DNA of 64,000 nt, from assembly GCA_046728175.1 (NCBI GenBank), contig JBKPEA010000013.1:43318-107317 (forward strand). Direction: 5' to 3'. Below are positions 33,542 to 45,427 of this stretch, piece after piece. Each line of letters begins with the position of its first letter. The stretch's first letter is position 1. A program made the translations under genes and the position numbers. The stretch comes from JAFAHS01 sp046728175 (GTDB lineage Bacteria > Desulfobacterota > Binatia > Binatales > Binataceae). A model generated the notes under the pieces. The model was given only the letters and a program-made list of their open reading frames with translations. It was not told the DNA's origin and made no database searches.

Positions 33542-34423
33542 ATGCCCTCACGCAAACCCACCGGCGCGAAGCCCAGGACCTTCCGTCATGCGACGCTCTC
33601 GGCGGGCAACGGAAAGGTCTCCCTGCGTCCCGCGGATCGGGCAATCGGAGTATTCGACTCCGGAATCGGGGGGCTGACGGTCCTGCGCGCGCTGGTCGAG
33701 GAGCTCCCCAACGAGGACTTTATTTACCTTGGCGACACGGCGCGACTGCCCTACGGGACCAAGACCGACGAGGTTATTATCCGCTATTCGCGGGAGAACA
33801 CCGAATTCCTGCTCGCCAAGGGAATCAAGATGCTGGTGGTGGCCTGCAACACCTCTAGCGCGGTGGCGTTGGAAGCGATCGCGCGTGACACGACGATTCC
33901 GGTCATCGGAGTGATCGAGCCGGGGGCGCGGGCGGTAGTGAAGGCATCGCGCACCGGCAAAATCGGGGTGATCGCAACCGAGGCGACCGTCGCATCGGGC
34001 GCTTACACGCGAACCATCCAGAGCCTGAGGCCCCGCGCCGAGATCTACACGCGGGCCTGCCCGCTGCTGGTGCCGTTGGTCGAGGAGGGATGGACCGACA
34101 ACGATGTGGCGGAACGCACGGTTTCGTATTACCTGGAAAGCCTGAAACAAAGCGGAATCGATGCGCTGCTGCTGGGATGCACTCACTATCCGCTGCTGGT
34201 CGCGATGTTTGAGCGGGTGTTGGGACCAGAGGTCAAAGTGCTTGATTCCGCGACCGCAACCGCCGCGGCGGTGCGTGAGCGGCTGCGCGTGCTCAAGCTC
34301 GTGAGACGTGCCGCGCAGGGTAACCGGAGTTTCTTCGTCACCGAGAGTCCCGAGCGTTTCGTTCGCGTGGGGCGACGCTTTTTCGGACCGCAAGTGGAAT
34401 CGGCGGTCCGCATCGAACGGTGA
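33542..34423 (+). CDS. murI: Glutamate racemase
   Basis: This cofactor-independent racemase (293 aa) supplies D-glutamate for peptidoglycan. Motifs are GVFDSGIGGLTVLRAL, YLGDTARLPYGTKTDEVI, VVACNTSSAVALEA (first catalytic Cys), and LLLGCTHYPLL (second catalytic Cys). A basic extension of about 33 residues precedes the core. No better start was found, so the extension may be real or the start may be misplaced. It follows the radical SAM gene by six bases and precedes secA, from which it is separated by about 115 bases. Confidence 0.93.
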   Translation: MPSRKPTGAKPRTFRHATLSAGNGKVSLRPADRAIGVFDSGIGGLTVLRALVEELPNEDFIYLGDTARLPYGTKTDEVIIRYSRENTEFLLAKGIKMLVVACNTSSAVALEAIARDTTIPVIGVIEPGARAVVKASRTGKIGVIATEATVASGAYTRTIQSLRPRAEIYTRACPLLVPLVEEGWTDNDVAERTVSYYLESLKQSGIDALLLGCTHYPLLVAMFERVLGPEVKVLDSATATAAAVRERLRVLKLVRRAAQGNRSFFVTESPERFVRVGRRFFGPQVESAVRIER

Positions 34424-34539
34424 GCGGTCTCCCCCGCACGCTTCGATGAGGATAAAATAAGTGCGAATTTAAACTTGGAGACCCACCGTCGTCCACCCTC
34501 GCCCGGCGAGACGGCGCGTTAAATCCCAAAGCATCCACG

Positions 34540-37221
<2,682 letters not shown>

Positions 37222-37364
37222 CTCGCCACTCGGGACCGCTGCTGCGACCCGATGGTTGGGGCGGAATGGCCATCACCAGCTCCGCGCTGCTGCCCAAGGG
37301 TCAAGGTGGATCACGTTTTCTCCGCCGCTCCTCTTGCGTATAGTGCCGCCGACGGAGGAGTCCG

Positions 37365-38561
37365 ATGAAAATCGATCTCGCAGCGGCGCAGGTCCCGGGT
37401 TTTCGGTTCGCCGGGGTAAGCGCGGGCCTCAAACCCGTGCCGGGCGCAAAGGATCTGGGATTGATCGTGGCGGACTATCCCTGTCCCGCGACCTCGGTCA
37501 ATAGCGCCAACAAGGTCAAAGCCGCGTCGGTCTACCTAACCATCGAGCGGCTGCGCAGGGGCCGGCTCCAGGCGGTGGTGGCCAACTCCGGATGCGCGAA
37601 CAGTTTCACCGGCAAGCCTGGATTGCGGCTGGCGAAAGCCTCCTGCGCGGTGGTCGCGCGTCAACTCGGGATTGCGCCCACCCTGGTGGTTCCCGCATCG
37701 ACCGGGGTCATCGGGCACCTCTACGAATTCGCGAAATTCAGCGCCGGCGCGCACGGCGCCGTCGCAGCCCTGTCTCCCAACTCGATGGAAGATTTCGCGC
37801 GCGCGATTATGACTACCGACACGAGGCCGAAGATGGCCTCGACCGTGGTCAGACTTAACGGCAACGACGTGACGGTGGCGGGGGTCGCCAAGGGGGTAGG
37901 CATGATCTCGCCGCATATGGCGACCATGCTCGCCTACGTGGTGACCGATGCGGCCGCGACCACCCCGCAGCTCAAAAGCGCGCTGAAGCTCGCTCTGCCC
38001 CTCAGTTTCAATGCAATTACGGTTGATGGCGACATGTCCACCAACGATTCGGTCATCGTGATGGCGAGCGGTCTGGCGAAGAACGGCGCGATGAACCGCC
38101 GCGACACCGACGCATTCAATGATGCGGTCGGGGGCGTCTGCGCTGCACTCGCCGCTGAACTGGTGCGCGACGGAGAAGGCGCTACCAAGCTGGTTACCGT
38201 GAAGGTAACCGGGGCGCGATCCGTCGCAGACGCGGAACGATGCGCCCGCCAGATTTCCAACTCGCCGCTCGTAAAGACGGCATTTTTCGGTTGCGATCCA
38301 AATGTGGGACGCATTCTGATGGCCGCCGGATCGTCGGGTGCCGCCGTCGAGTCTGACAGACTGGTGCTCTACATTGGTGGCGTAAAAGTCGCAGCCCGCG
38401 GCGCACTGCTGGTAGATGCACTGGCCGCGGCCGCAGCCAAGATGCGTGAACGCGAATTCGATGTGCGGCTCGATTTGAAGCTGGGCCGCGCAAGCGCAAC
38501 CATTCTGACCTGCGACTTAAGCTACGACTACGTAAAGATCAACGCGGAATACACGACCTGA
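37365..38561 (+). CDS. argJ: Bifunctional ornithine acetyltransferase / N-acetylglutamate synthase
   Basis: This arginine-biosynthesis enzyme (398 aa) transfers the acetyl group from N-acetylornithine to glutamate and may also make acetylglutamate from acetyl-CoA. It is autocleaved before the nucleophilic Thr in HMATMLAYVVTDA. Other family blocks are VVANSGCANSFTGK, VVPASTGVIGHLY, ITVDGDMSTNDSVIVMASG and FFGCDPNVGRILMAAG. The length is normal. The start ATG follows a GGAGGAGTCCG ribosome site. It lies downstream of secA without other arg genes nearby. Confidence 0.97.
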   Translation: MKIDLAAAQVPGFRFAGVSAGLKPVPGAKDLGLIVADYPCPATSVNSANKVKAASVYLTIERLRRGRLQAVVANSGCANSFTGKPGLRLAKASCAVVARQLGIAPTLVVPASTGVIGHLYEFAKFSAGAHGAVAALSPNSMEDFARAIMTTDTRPKMASTVVRLNGNDVTVAGVAKGVGMISPHMATMLAYVVTDAAATTPQLKSALKLALPLSFNAITVDGDMSTNDSVIVMASGLAKNGAMNRRDTDAFNDAVGGVCAALAAELVRDGEGATKLVTVKVTGARSVADAERCARQISNSPLVKTAFFGCDPNVGRILMAAGSSGAAVESDRLVLYIGGVKVAARGALLVDALAAAAAKMREREFDVRLDLKLGRASATILTCDLSYDYVKINAEYTT

Positions 38562-38645
38562 ACGCGCAGCGCTTCATGGTCGCCGCCTACGCCGGGCACT
38601 GAATCCGCGTCAAAGTGCGAAGTTGGTCTTCTGTTGAATTGATTC

Positions 38646-39020
38646 CTAGCTCGAAAAGAGGGGCGCGAATTTCTCCCGATAGCTCCAGGCCAGAAAGAGT
38701 TCAAGTATCACGACTATCGACGCCAGGGGCAGGCCGCTGGGCGCCAGGAAAAGATGAAAAAAGAAAATGTTCACAACTACCGGCGCCAAGATCAGAAGGG
38801 CGAAAGGGACGAACAGGCCGATCAGCAGCAGGACACCCCCCAAAACCTGCGCCGCGAAGATGAGCCGAATCATGTAACCGGTGTGGAACAATGCGCCGAA
38901 GAAATCTGCCGGCGGCCCGCTCATCGGCGGCATCGGCAGAAAGTGCAAAAACCCGTTGAGGCCGAAGACCGTGAAGATCAGGCCGAGCAGAATCCTGGCA
39001 ATCAGTCGCGCGACTCTCAT
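38646..39020 (-). CDS. DoxX family membrane protein
   Basis: This is a four-helix inner-membrane protein (124 aa): RLIARILLGLIFTVFGLNGFLHFLP, then YMIRLIFAAQVLGGVLLLIGLF and LLILAPVVVNIFFFHLFLAP, ending LELFLAWSYREKFAPLF. The G.N....P motif in helix 1 and the final 'W.YR' fit DoxX-like proteins, whose functions vary (quinol oxidase subunit, oxidative-stress accessory). The ATG has a GGAGGGGG ribosome site. It is convergent with argJ and divergent from the Rieske gene. Confidence 0.87.
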   Translation of the reverse strand: MRVARLIARILLGLIFTVFGLNGFLHFLPMPPMSGPPADFFGALFHTGYMIRLIFAAQVLGGVLLLIGLFVPFALLILAPVVVNIFFFHLFLAPSGLPLASIVVILELFLAWSYREKFAPLFSS

Positions 39021-39156
39021 GTATTCCCCCTCCCCCTCCGGATTTGCGGAATGCTCCCCAGTATCGCAGCGCCACGACAAGCGCAACACGGGCTATTTGC
39101 CGAGCGCGCAGGGGCTCGTAATAATCCTTGCGAACCCCTGGAGGTGGACTAAAACC

Positions 39157-39462
39157 GTGGGTAACTTCGTGAAAGTTGCATCGCGCGCGGACGTCGCCGA
39201 CGGCGGCGGCAAGCTCGTCGAAGCTTCAGGCAAAAAGATCGCGCTCTTCAATGCGGGCGGCAAATATTACGCGATCGGGAACGATTGCAAGCATCGCGGC
39301 GGCCCGCTCGCGGAAGGCGAACTCGACGGTACTCACGTGACCTGTCCATGGCATGGGTGGGAGTACGATATTACGACCGGGAAGAATCTCGACGATCCCA
39401 GCGTCACGGTTGGATGCTTCGCGGTAAAGGTTGAAGGCGAGGACATCCTCGTCGAGACTTGA
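39157..39462 (+). CDS. Rieske [2Fe-2S] ferredoxin-type protein
   Basis: This small soluble ferredoxin (101 aa) carries a Rieske cluster: Cys44-x-His46 in NDCKHRGGPL and Cys63-x2-His66 in VTCPWHGWEYD. This matches the NirD/BphF-like class that feeds electrons to oxygenases or reductases. No oxygenase is adjacent. Translation starts at GTG, with GGAGG upstream at slightly long spacing. The partner is unknown. Confidence 0.9.
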   Translation: MGNFVKVASRADVADGGGKLVEASGKKIALFNAGGKYYAIGNDCKHRGGPLAEGELDGTHVTCPWHGWEYDITTGKNLDDPSVTVGCFAVKVEGEDILVET

Positions 39463-39564
39463 GGGGCCAGCAAGATTGGCATGGCCAGAATCGGCCGACG
39501 ATCGAGTCGTGTGAGGACCTCGCCTTGATTCCTTACAGGGAGGCGCCTGGAATAAAGCCGTGGC

Positions 39565-40287
39565 CTATAGGGCGCCGAATAGCCGGCCCGCCGCGTAGGT
39601 CACGCTGGCGGCGACCACTCCGCTCAGCATGCTTTCCAGGCCGCTGCGCCACCACGGGCGACTGGTGATGACGGTCTTCGCCGCGCCGACCGCGAACAAC
39701 ACGACAATCGTGACGATCGCGGAGGCAAAAACACCGCGCGCCGGCTCTGTGAACAGGTAGGGCGTTACGGGCACCGCCGCGCCGAGAAGATACGCGGCGC
39801 CGACGATCAGCGCCGACTTGATCGGCGACTCGAAGGTCTCGCTGGCGAAGCCCAGCTCCTCGCGCATCATCACGTTCGCCCAGCGCTCCCGGTCTGCGGT
39901 GAGGTGCCCGACGATTCGGTCGAGCAGCTCGCCGGAAAATCCCTTGCCGCGGTAGATGGTCCTGATCTCGTCGCGTTCGCGCTCAGGCCATTTTTCGATT
40001 TCATCGCGTTCGCGAGCTATCTCGCTCTCGTGGAACTCAAATTCGGAGCGTGCGGAAATGAACGCCGCCAGCCCCATCGAGACGGTGCCGCCGAGCATCT
40101 CTGCCAGACCTGCCATCGTCACGATATGCGAGGACGAAAACGCTCCCGCGATACCCGAGGTGACTGCGAAGGATGCGACCAGACCGTCATTAAGACCGAG
40201 CATCAGGTCGCGCACCCAGCTCCCGCCGGCTGTATGAATCGCTTCGGTGTGGTGATCGTACTCGCGCTTGCGAACCGTGAATGCCAT
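39565..40287 (-). CDS. VIT1/CCC1-family transporter
   Basis: This five-helix membrane protein (240 aa) is of the VIT1/CCC1 (DUF125) family, whose members move Fe2+ or Mn2+. Motifs are GLNDGLVASFAVTSGIAGAFSSSHIVTMAGLAEMLGGTVSMGLAAFISARSEFEFHESEIARE, where the acidic cytosolic part is the metal-binding domain, and a pair of C-terminal helices. It starts 12 bases after the LPS-kinase-like gene on the same strand. The transported ion is not proven. Confidence 0.9.
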   Translation of the reverse strand: MAFTVRKREYDHHTEAIHTAGGSWVRDLMLGLNDGLVASFAVTSGIAGAFSSSHIVTMAGLAEMLGGTVSMGLAAFISARSEFEFHESEIARERDEIEKWPERERDEIRTIYRGKGFSGELLDRIVGHLTADRERWANVMMREELGFASETFESPIKSALIVGAAYLLGAAVPVTPYLFTEPARGVFASAIVTIVVLFAVGAAKTVITSRPWWRSGLESMLSGVVAASVTYAAGRLFGAL

Positions 40288-40299
40288 GAGAGAGTTTGC

Positions 40300-41145
40300 C
40301 TAACCGCGCACGGAGTCCACGCCGGAGGCTTCCGTACGAGGAGGATGCGTCGTCGCGAGCCTGACGTCAGCGCGGCGCGACTGGCGGCGTTCCGTTTGCG
40401 CGCGCAGGAGCAACAGCTCGTTGACGATTCTGCGCGCGTCGGCGCGCTCCGGTTTGCCGCCAAGATAGGCGTACAGAAAGGCGAGGCGGGCGGCGCGGCA
40501 GAGGAAGCGCCCGATGCTGCGATCAAGATGGATCAGGTTACGCGCTCGCTGCGGCCATCCGACCCGGCGCAGCCTGCGGAAATCCTCCAGGTCGAGGAAC
40601 CACACCCGGAACCCCTGCCCCGCATCATCGGCAACCATCACGTTGGTTTCCTGCAGATCCCGCGTGTACAGCCGGGCATCGTGGATGCGCCGGACCTGGC
40701 GCGCGACCTTGTCCAGAATCCGGCGCCGCCGGCGTGCATCGCGGCCCTTGATTTCACCCGGGCCGAGTGCGAAGCGGCTCAGCGTGTCGCCATCCAGCAG
40801 CGCTTCACTCACCAGATACGAAGCGTGGACCGCACCTCTGCAGACCGTCTCCGCTGCCGCCAGCGGGCTGGGATGCGGAATTCCTGCCGCATCGAGCAAC
40901 GCGGCGCCTTTTAGGGCGCGCACCGCCGGTGAACCGGCAATCGGCATGAGCGCTCCGCGCAGCCACGACGTCGGCGCCGACCGCTTGATAAAGACCGCGC
41001 TGCCATCGGCGAACCGGAGCACCCCGGCGAGCGTACGCCCCTCAGACTTGACCGGGGTGAAGCCAGAACCCCGGATCAGTTCCTCGGCGCGCTCCGCAAC
41101 CTCGCGCCAGCGCGGTTCGCGAGCGTACAGCACTTGCGTGCGCAT
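40300..41145 (-). CDS. LPS-kinase-like protein (InaA/RfaP/WaaP-type kinase fold)
   Basis: This soluble protein of 281 aa has a small kinase fold. A basic N-terminal lobe holds VFIKRSAPTSW, where the lysine could be the ATP lysine. The catalytic part is RLYTRDLQETNVMVADDAG, in which Asp and Asn are retained, followed by RVWFLDLEDFRRLRR, which provides the metal-binding aspartate. This order fits heptose or Kdo kinases of the WaaP/KdkA/InaA group that phosphorylate the LPS core. No lipopolysaccharide cluster is adjacent, so the substrate remains uncertain. It is followed closely by the VIT1-like gene. Confidence 0.7.
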   Translation of the reverse strand: MRTQVLYAREPRWREVAERAEELIRGSGFTPVKSEGRTLAGVLRFADGSAVFIKRSAPTSWLRGALMPIAGSPAVRALKGAALLDAAGIPHPSPLAAAETVCRGAVHASYLVSEALLDGDTLSRFALGPGEIKGRDARRRRRILDKVARQVRRIHDARLYTRDLQETNVMVADDAGQGFRVWFLDLEDFRRLRRVGWPQRARNLIHLDRSIGRFLCRAARLAFLYAYLGGKPERADARRIVNELLLLRAQTERRQSRRADVRLATTHPPRTEASGVDSVRG

Positions 41146-41219
41146 CTTACGAAAGCCTATCGGTTTGGCGGCCAGCGCGCGATCGAGGCGGCGGGCGCGC
41201 TCAGCGGCTGCGTGAAACG

Positions 41220-41774
41220 CTACTGAATGACGCCACAGGCGATGCGGGCACCGCCACCGCCGAGCGGCTTGGGTTGATCGGAGTAGTTGTCTCCGCCCTC
41301 GTGGATCATGATGGAATGGTTCGTCACATCTTTGACACTAAGCCGCGGGGCCAGCACCGGCAGGGTGGCTTTTCCGTCGGCGGCTACTATCAGCGGCGGC
41401 AAGTCTCCCAGGTGACCATCGGGCTCGTAAGGACCGAGATGTTTTTTCGATTGCGCCGGATCGAGGTGTCCGCCAGCAGCGAAGCCCGCGGCCATCTTGC
41501 CCTCATTCTCGGCGGGTCCGCACGCGGGCTTGGCGTGAATGTGGAATCCGTGCACGCCCGCAGAAAGGCCGGAAAGATCGGGCGTGACCAGGAGGCCCCA
41601 TTTGCTGTCCGTAAACGTTACGGTCCCGAGGGTGGGTCCCGTGCCGCTGTCGCTTACCACGGTAACATTCGCCTTCGCGCTGTCGGCTTGGGCTGTCGCG
41701 GTTCGCGACAGCGCGACCGAGCAGATGATGAGCATTGCAGAAATCGAGGCGGTTGCCAGTTTCATCCGGCTCAT
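41220..41774 (-). CDS. sodC: Cu-Zn superoxide dismutase, periplasmic
   Basis: This secreted superoxide dismutase (184 aa) has a signal peptide (ISAMLIICSVALSRTATAQ, cleavage likely near ATAQA). Copper/zinc ligands are in GFHIHAKPAC, AGGHLDPAQSKKHLGP, DGHLGDLPPL and IMIHEGGDNYSDQP; the two cysteines (AKPACG and RIACGV) match the structural disulfide. The tail LGGGGARIACGVI is family-typical. It lies 81 bases downstream of the F420-type LLM gene on the same strand. Confidence 0.95.
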   Translation of the reverse strand: MSRMKLATASISAMLIICSVALSRTATAQADSAKANVTVVSDSGTGPTLGTVTFTDSKWGLLVTPDLSGLSAGVHGFHIHAKPACGPAENEGKMAAGFAAGGHLDPAQSKKHLGPYEPDGHLGDLPPLIVAADGKATLPVLAPRLSVKDVTNHSIMIHEGGDNYSDQPKPLGGGGARIACGVIQ

Positions 41775-41855
41775 TGGGGGTCTCCTTCGCCGGCCCTCGC
41801 ACTAACCGGGCCTGCGCGCGATGCGCCGCCAACACGCGGCACGTTGTACGAACTT

Positions 41856-42875
41856 CTATCCGTTGAATCTGCGGGTGAGTTTGCGCCACTCGGCATCGTC
41901 GAGGCCGGCGCGGTACGGAATGTAAAACCCGACCCGATCCAGCAGCCCGTCGTAACGCGCCATCACCTTGTCGGCAATCTCATCATAGGTGCCAGCCAAT
42001 GCGTAGGTGTCGAGCATCTCGTCGGTGATTTCCTTGGCCATCCCACCCCAATCGCCTTTCGCGGCCTTTTCATTCAATCGCGCCGACACCTCGCCCCAGC
42101 CGTGCATGTCGAGGACCACCTTGTAGGTCCGGGTCGAGGCATAGAACGCGATCTGCTGGCGAACCCCGGCCTTGGCGCGTTCGATTTCATCCTGATTGCG
42201 ACCCACAATCACGAACGCTGTGGTACCGATCTGAAAATCCTTGCGACTGCGTCCCGCCTTCTTGAGCCCCTGCTCGACGTGCGGAAGCACAAACTCGCGC
42301 AGGTACTTCGGGGAATTGAATGGGTGGGCGTGCAACCCATCGCACAGCTCTCCGGCCAAGCGCAGGATGTATTCGTTCACCCCCGCGATCCAAATCGGGA
42401 TGTCAGGGTGACTGTGCTTTGGCGGGGTAAAGAACGGGGTCATGAGTGAGAAGTTGTAATACTTGCCCTCGAACTTGAGCCTCGCTCCACCTTCCGCCCA
42501 GCACTTGAAAATCGCGCGCAACGACAAGACATATTCGCGCAAGCGCGGCACCGGCGCTTCCCATTTCACGCTGAAACGACGTTCATTGTGCCCCTTCACC
42601 TGCGTGCCGAGGCCCAAGATGAATCGACCCTCCGACATTCCGGCCAGGTCCCACGCGGTGTAGGCCATCGCCATCGGGCTACGCGGAAAAGCGATCGCCA
42701 CCGAAGGACCCATCTTGATGCGCGTGGTATGCTCACCAATAAGTGCGAGCGGGAGAAACCCGTCGTTACCGGCTTCTGCCGTCCAGATCGCATCAAATCC
42801 TGCGTCTTCTGCCGCCTTGGCGGCGGCAGGGACTTCGCGCAGATTGCGCGTGGAAAGACCGGTGTCGAGTTTCAT
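41856..42875 (-). CDS. LLM-class F420-dependent oxidoreductase (TIGR03617-like)
   Basis: This luciferase-like oxidoreductase (339 aa) has the TIM-barrel pattern MKLDTGLSTRNLREVPAAAKAAEDAGFDAIWTAEAGNDGFLPLALIGEHTTRIKMGPSVAIAFPRSPMAMAYTAWDLAGMSEGRFILGLGTQVKGHNERRFSV. The 'WTAE..D.FLPL' and 'GLGTQVKGHNERRF' blocks agree with the F420-dependent TIGR03617 family first noted in mycobacteria, so an F420 cofactor is likely but was not tested. The substrate is unknown. No cofactor F420 biosynthesis gene is visible in the window. Confidence 0.9.
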   Translation of the reverse strand: MKLDTGLSTRNLREVPAAAKAAEDAGFDAIWTAEAGNDGFLPLALIGEHTTRIKMGPSVAIAFPRSPMAMAYTAWDLAGMSEGRFILGLGTQVKGHNERRFSVKWEAPVPRLREYVLSLRAIFKCWAEGGARLKFEGKYYNFSLMTPFFTPPKHSHPDIPIWIAGVNEYILRLAGELCDGLHAHPFNSPKYLREFVLPHVEQGLKKAGRSRKDFQIGTTAFVIVGRNQDEIERAKAGVRQQIAFYASTRTYKVVLDMHGWGEVSARLNEKAAKGDWGGMAKEITDEMLDTYALAGTYDEIADKVMARYDGLLDRVGFYIPYRAGLDDAEWRKLTRRFNG

Positions 42876-42997
42876 GAGCGAGTCACCTCTGCATCAGAAA
42901 ATCAGGGTGAGGGCGATGCTAACAGAGCTTCCGCGCGACTGAAAAGGGAAGTTGCCCCAACTCAGCCGCGACGGCCTTTTGAAACCGACTCATTTCT

Positions 42998-43813
42998 CTA
43001 TTTTGGACGGCCCCCGGAACGGGCTACCGCCAGCGCGCGCGCCGGAAAGTCCGAGATCAGGCCGTCGACGCCACAATCAAGAAGCTGATTCATTTCAGTC
43101 TCTTCGTTCACCGTCCATACATGTAGTTCAACTCCGGCCCGATGCGCGAATTCCACGCTTTCGGGTGTCACCAGCCTCCATCCCTCGTACTCGCGCGGAA
43201 TTTGCAGCGCCGCACCGCGTGGCTCATAGCCGGCACGATACCCTGCCATCGCCTGCAGGAACTCCGCGACCTCGCCATACGAGAAGTTGGTAGGGATTTG
43301 AGGAGCAAGGCTGCGCACCATGCTGACGGGCGTGTCGAACTCAGACGCGATCAGCACCCTGCGGCGCAGGCCGCTTGCATCGACGGTCGCGAGTAGTTGC
43401 GAAACCAGGCTCGGCTCCGTCTGCTTGATCTCGATGAGGTAGTTTACGTCGCCAAACGTTCCCAGCACTTCAGTAAGGCGGGGAACTTTTATACATCGCC
43501 CGCGAAACGGAAAGGTCGCCCCTCCGTCGAAGCTCAGCATATAGCCCGCGTCGGCGGCCTGAATCTCCGTCCAGTTCATTTCGCGAATCAGCGCGTCGCG
43601 TCCGCAGGTGCGGGTCAGCCGCTCATCGTGCGACACGACGATCTCTCCGTCGCGGCTCATATGGACGTCCAGTTCCAGGTAGATGGCGCCCGCGCGGACC
43701 GCCCGCTCGAAGGAGACGATGGTGTTTTCCGGAAGTTCCCCGGCCGCGCCGCGATGTCCAAAAATCCGTGGACGCGGCGGGGCAAAGAAATCGGTATCGA
43801 ATGCGCGGTTCAT
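42998..43813 (-). CDS. Glycerophosphodiester phosphodiesterase
   Basis: This phosphodiesterase (about 271 aa) of the GDPD family hydrolyses glycerophosphodiesters to glycerol-3-phosphate and alcohols. Motifs: IFGHRGAAGELPENTIVSFERAV (catalytic His and Glu), YLELDVHMSRDGEIVVSHDERLTRTCG (metal ligands and second His), then YLIEIKQ with the metal Glu, and terminal VWTVNEETEMNQLLDCGVDGLISDFP. There is no signal peptide. I start at the ATG before RAFDTDF; the open frame extends 140 codons upstream without conserved sequence. It follows the M23 peptidase gene by 56 bases. Confidence 0.94.
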   Translation of the reverse strand: MNRAFDTDFFAPPRPRIFGHRGAAGELPENTIVSFERAVRAGAIYLELDVHMSRDGEIVVSHDERLTRTCGRDALIREMNWTEIQAADAGYMLSFDGGATFPFRGRCIKVPRLTEVLGTFGDVNYLIEIKQTEPSLVSQLLATVDASGLRRRVLIASEFDTPVSMVRSLAPQIPTNFSYGEVAEFLQAMAGYRAGYEPRGAALQIPREYEGWRLVTPESVEFAHRAGVELHVWTVNEETEMNQLLDCGVDGLISDFPARALAVARSGGRPK

Positions 43814-43869
43814 CCGAGGTTTTCCGTGCCCAGTTCGGAGAAAGCGCAGCTGGAACGACTTCGCTCGCG

Positions 43870-45312
43870 CTACATAGCGCCTTCGTCCGTACCCGAGCCG
43901 GCGGGAGCGAAGTAGCCAGTCGCACGAGGCGCGGCATGATGGCCGTTGCGACGCGAATGACCGATGGTCAGGTGATAGCCTCCCGATCCCCGGCCCTCGC
44001 GGGGAGCAAAGCGTGCTCCAAGATCGGGAAGTTGTGCGAGCGCCAGTTCGTAGTGATGCCGCAAGTCGTTGAACAACTCGCGCATCCGCGGAGACACCTG
44101 ATGGTTTACCCCCAGCTTTTCGGTTAGCGGATTGACGTAGTTGCCTTCGCGCTCGAGAGCAAAATGGAGGTGCGGTCCCGTGGACAGCCCGGTCGAACCG
44201 ACCCAGCCTATGACCTGACCCATGTGCACCCACGCGTTCTCATGAACATCCGGACTGATCTTCGAAAGGTGTCCGTAGATGGTGGTCATGCCGTGTTGAT
44301 GCTCGATGCGAATCGCGTTGCCCAGTTCTCCCGCCCAGCCGGCCTGTTCCACCTTGCCGTCGGCCACTGCTCTCACCGGAGTACCGTATTCCGCGACCAG
44401 ATCGACTCCCACATGCGGCCGATAGGTGTGCAGAAGTGGATGATAGCGATGGAAGGTAAAGCCCGAGGAGATGTACTGAAAATTGAGCGGAAAGCGCAGG
44501 GACTGCGGACCGAGCGCGCGTCCTTGCTCATCGTAGAGGTGGGCGGTGCCATGCTCATCGCGAAACGCATAAGCGCTCAGAGTGCGCGAACCGAAATGGA
44601 CTTGAGCCGCCTCCACGTCCCCCACCAGATGATAGGTGCCGTCGCGGCTGATCTTCTCCTGATAGATAACCTTCACTCCCGACCCGGGCTTCAACTGCGC
44701 CACACCACTGCGGTCGGTAAATGCATCGAGCAGCGAGTCCACGATTGGCGAGGGAACTCCGTGACGCGCTGCCGCACGCTTGAAGTCTTCTTTGACCTCG
44801 AAACTCATCTGCACGGGCCTGACGTAATATTCGATTGGAAGCGCGGCTGCTTTGATCACCATATTGCCGAGGTTGGCAACCGTGACGCTGGTCTGCAGAT
44901 CAACATCATACTTAAGCCCGCGCAACTCACCGGTCTCCGGATCCTTGTAGAGCGTCAGCGGATGATCGCGCGAGAGGACGCGGGTCGCCGCAACACTCTG
45001 GAAAACCAGACTCCAGCGCCGCGCCTCATCCGAGTCGATACCGGCATCGCGCAGGTAGGCGGCGACCGAGGCAGTTCGATCGAGGGTGAGGCTTATCGTT
45101 ATCGCAGTGGGTGCGGGATCTGCGGCGGCTTCCGGAGCTTCCAGGGGTGCCACTGCCGGGCGGCCAGCAAAAATGTCGCCGAGCATCAGTGGCTCGGGCT
45201 GCGGGTCGGGGGCCACAAAAAGGTGCAACGTCGCGATAGTCGCCAAGACGCCAACCACCAACGCCGTCAGGGCACGTAATAACCCCTCTCTGCTTCTCCC
45301 CCGAGAATGCAT
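43870..45312 (-). CDS. M23-family LytM-type peptidoglycan endopeptidase, membrane-anchored
   Basis: This predicted murein endopeptidase or activator (about 480 aa) has an N-terminal anchor (LLRALTALVVGVLATIATLHLFV), a periplasmic helical and beta region (60-290, resembling an opacity-associated-protein/MepM-type N-terminal module), and a LytM domain with the zinc motifs HVGVDL and GPHLHFAL plus YGHLSKIS. Both active-site halves are present, so it should be catalytically competent. The C-terminal tail is basic and proline/glycine-rich (GYHLTIGHSRRNGHHAAP). The ATG at 45312 places the anchor at the N-terminus. It is divergent from ruvX. Confidence 0.92.
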   Translation of the reverse strand: MHSRGRSREGLLRALTALVVGVLATIATLHLFVAPDPQPEPLMLGDIFAGRPAVAPLEAPEAAADPAPTAITISLTLDRTASVAAYLRDAGIDSDEARRWSLVFQSVAATRVLSRDHPLTLYKDPETGELRGLKYDVDLQTSVTVANLGNMVIKAAALPIEYYVRPVQMSFEVKEDFKRAAARHGVPSPIVDSLLDAFTDRSGVAQLKPGSGVKVIYQEKISRDGTYHLVGDVEAAQVHFGSRTLSAYAFRDEHGTAHLYDEQGRALGPQSLRFPLNFQYISSGFTFHRYHPLLHTYRPHVGVDLVAEYGTPVRAVADGKVEQAGWAGELGNAIRIEHQHGMTTIYGHLSKISPDVHENAWVHMGQVIGWVGSTGLSTGPHLHFALEREGNYVNPLTEKLGVNHQVSPRMRELFNDLRHHYELALAQLPDLGARFAPREGRGSGGYHLTIGHSRRNGHHAAPRATGYFAPAGSGTDEGAM

Positions 45313-45427
45313 CGGGCGCCAAGTTAAGGCATTTAGCCTACGAAAGCAACTACTTGCGACGATTTCTTTGCTATCCTGCAACATTACTATACGTGTCTGG
45401 CGACTCTATCTGAACGGACGCTCCGAC

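Noticed and set aside
43814..44233. 140-codon upstream extension of the glycerophosphodiesterase open frame
   Set aside because: It overlaps the end of the M23 peptidase gene on the same strand and has no conserved sequence; the GDPD core starts at the ATG at 43813.
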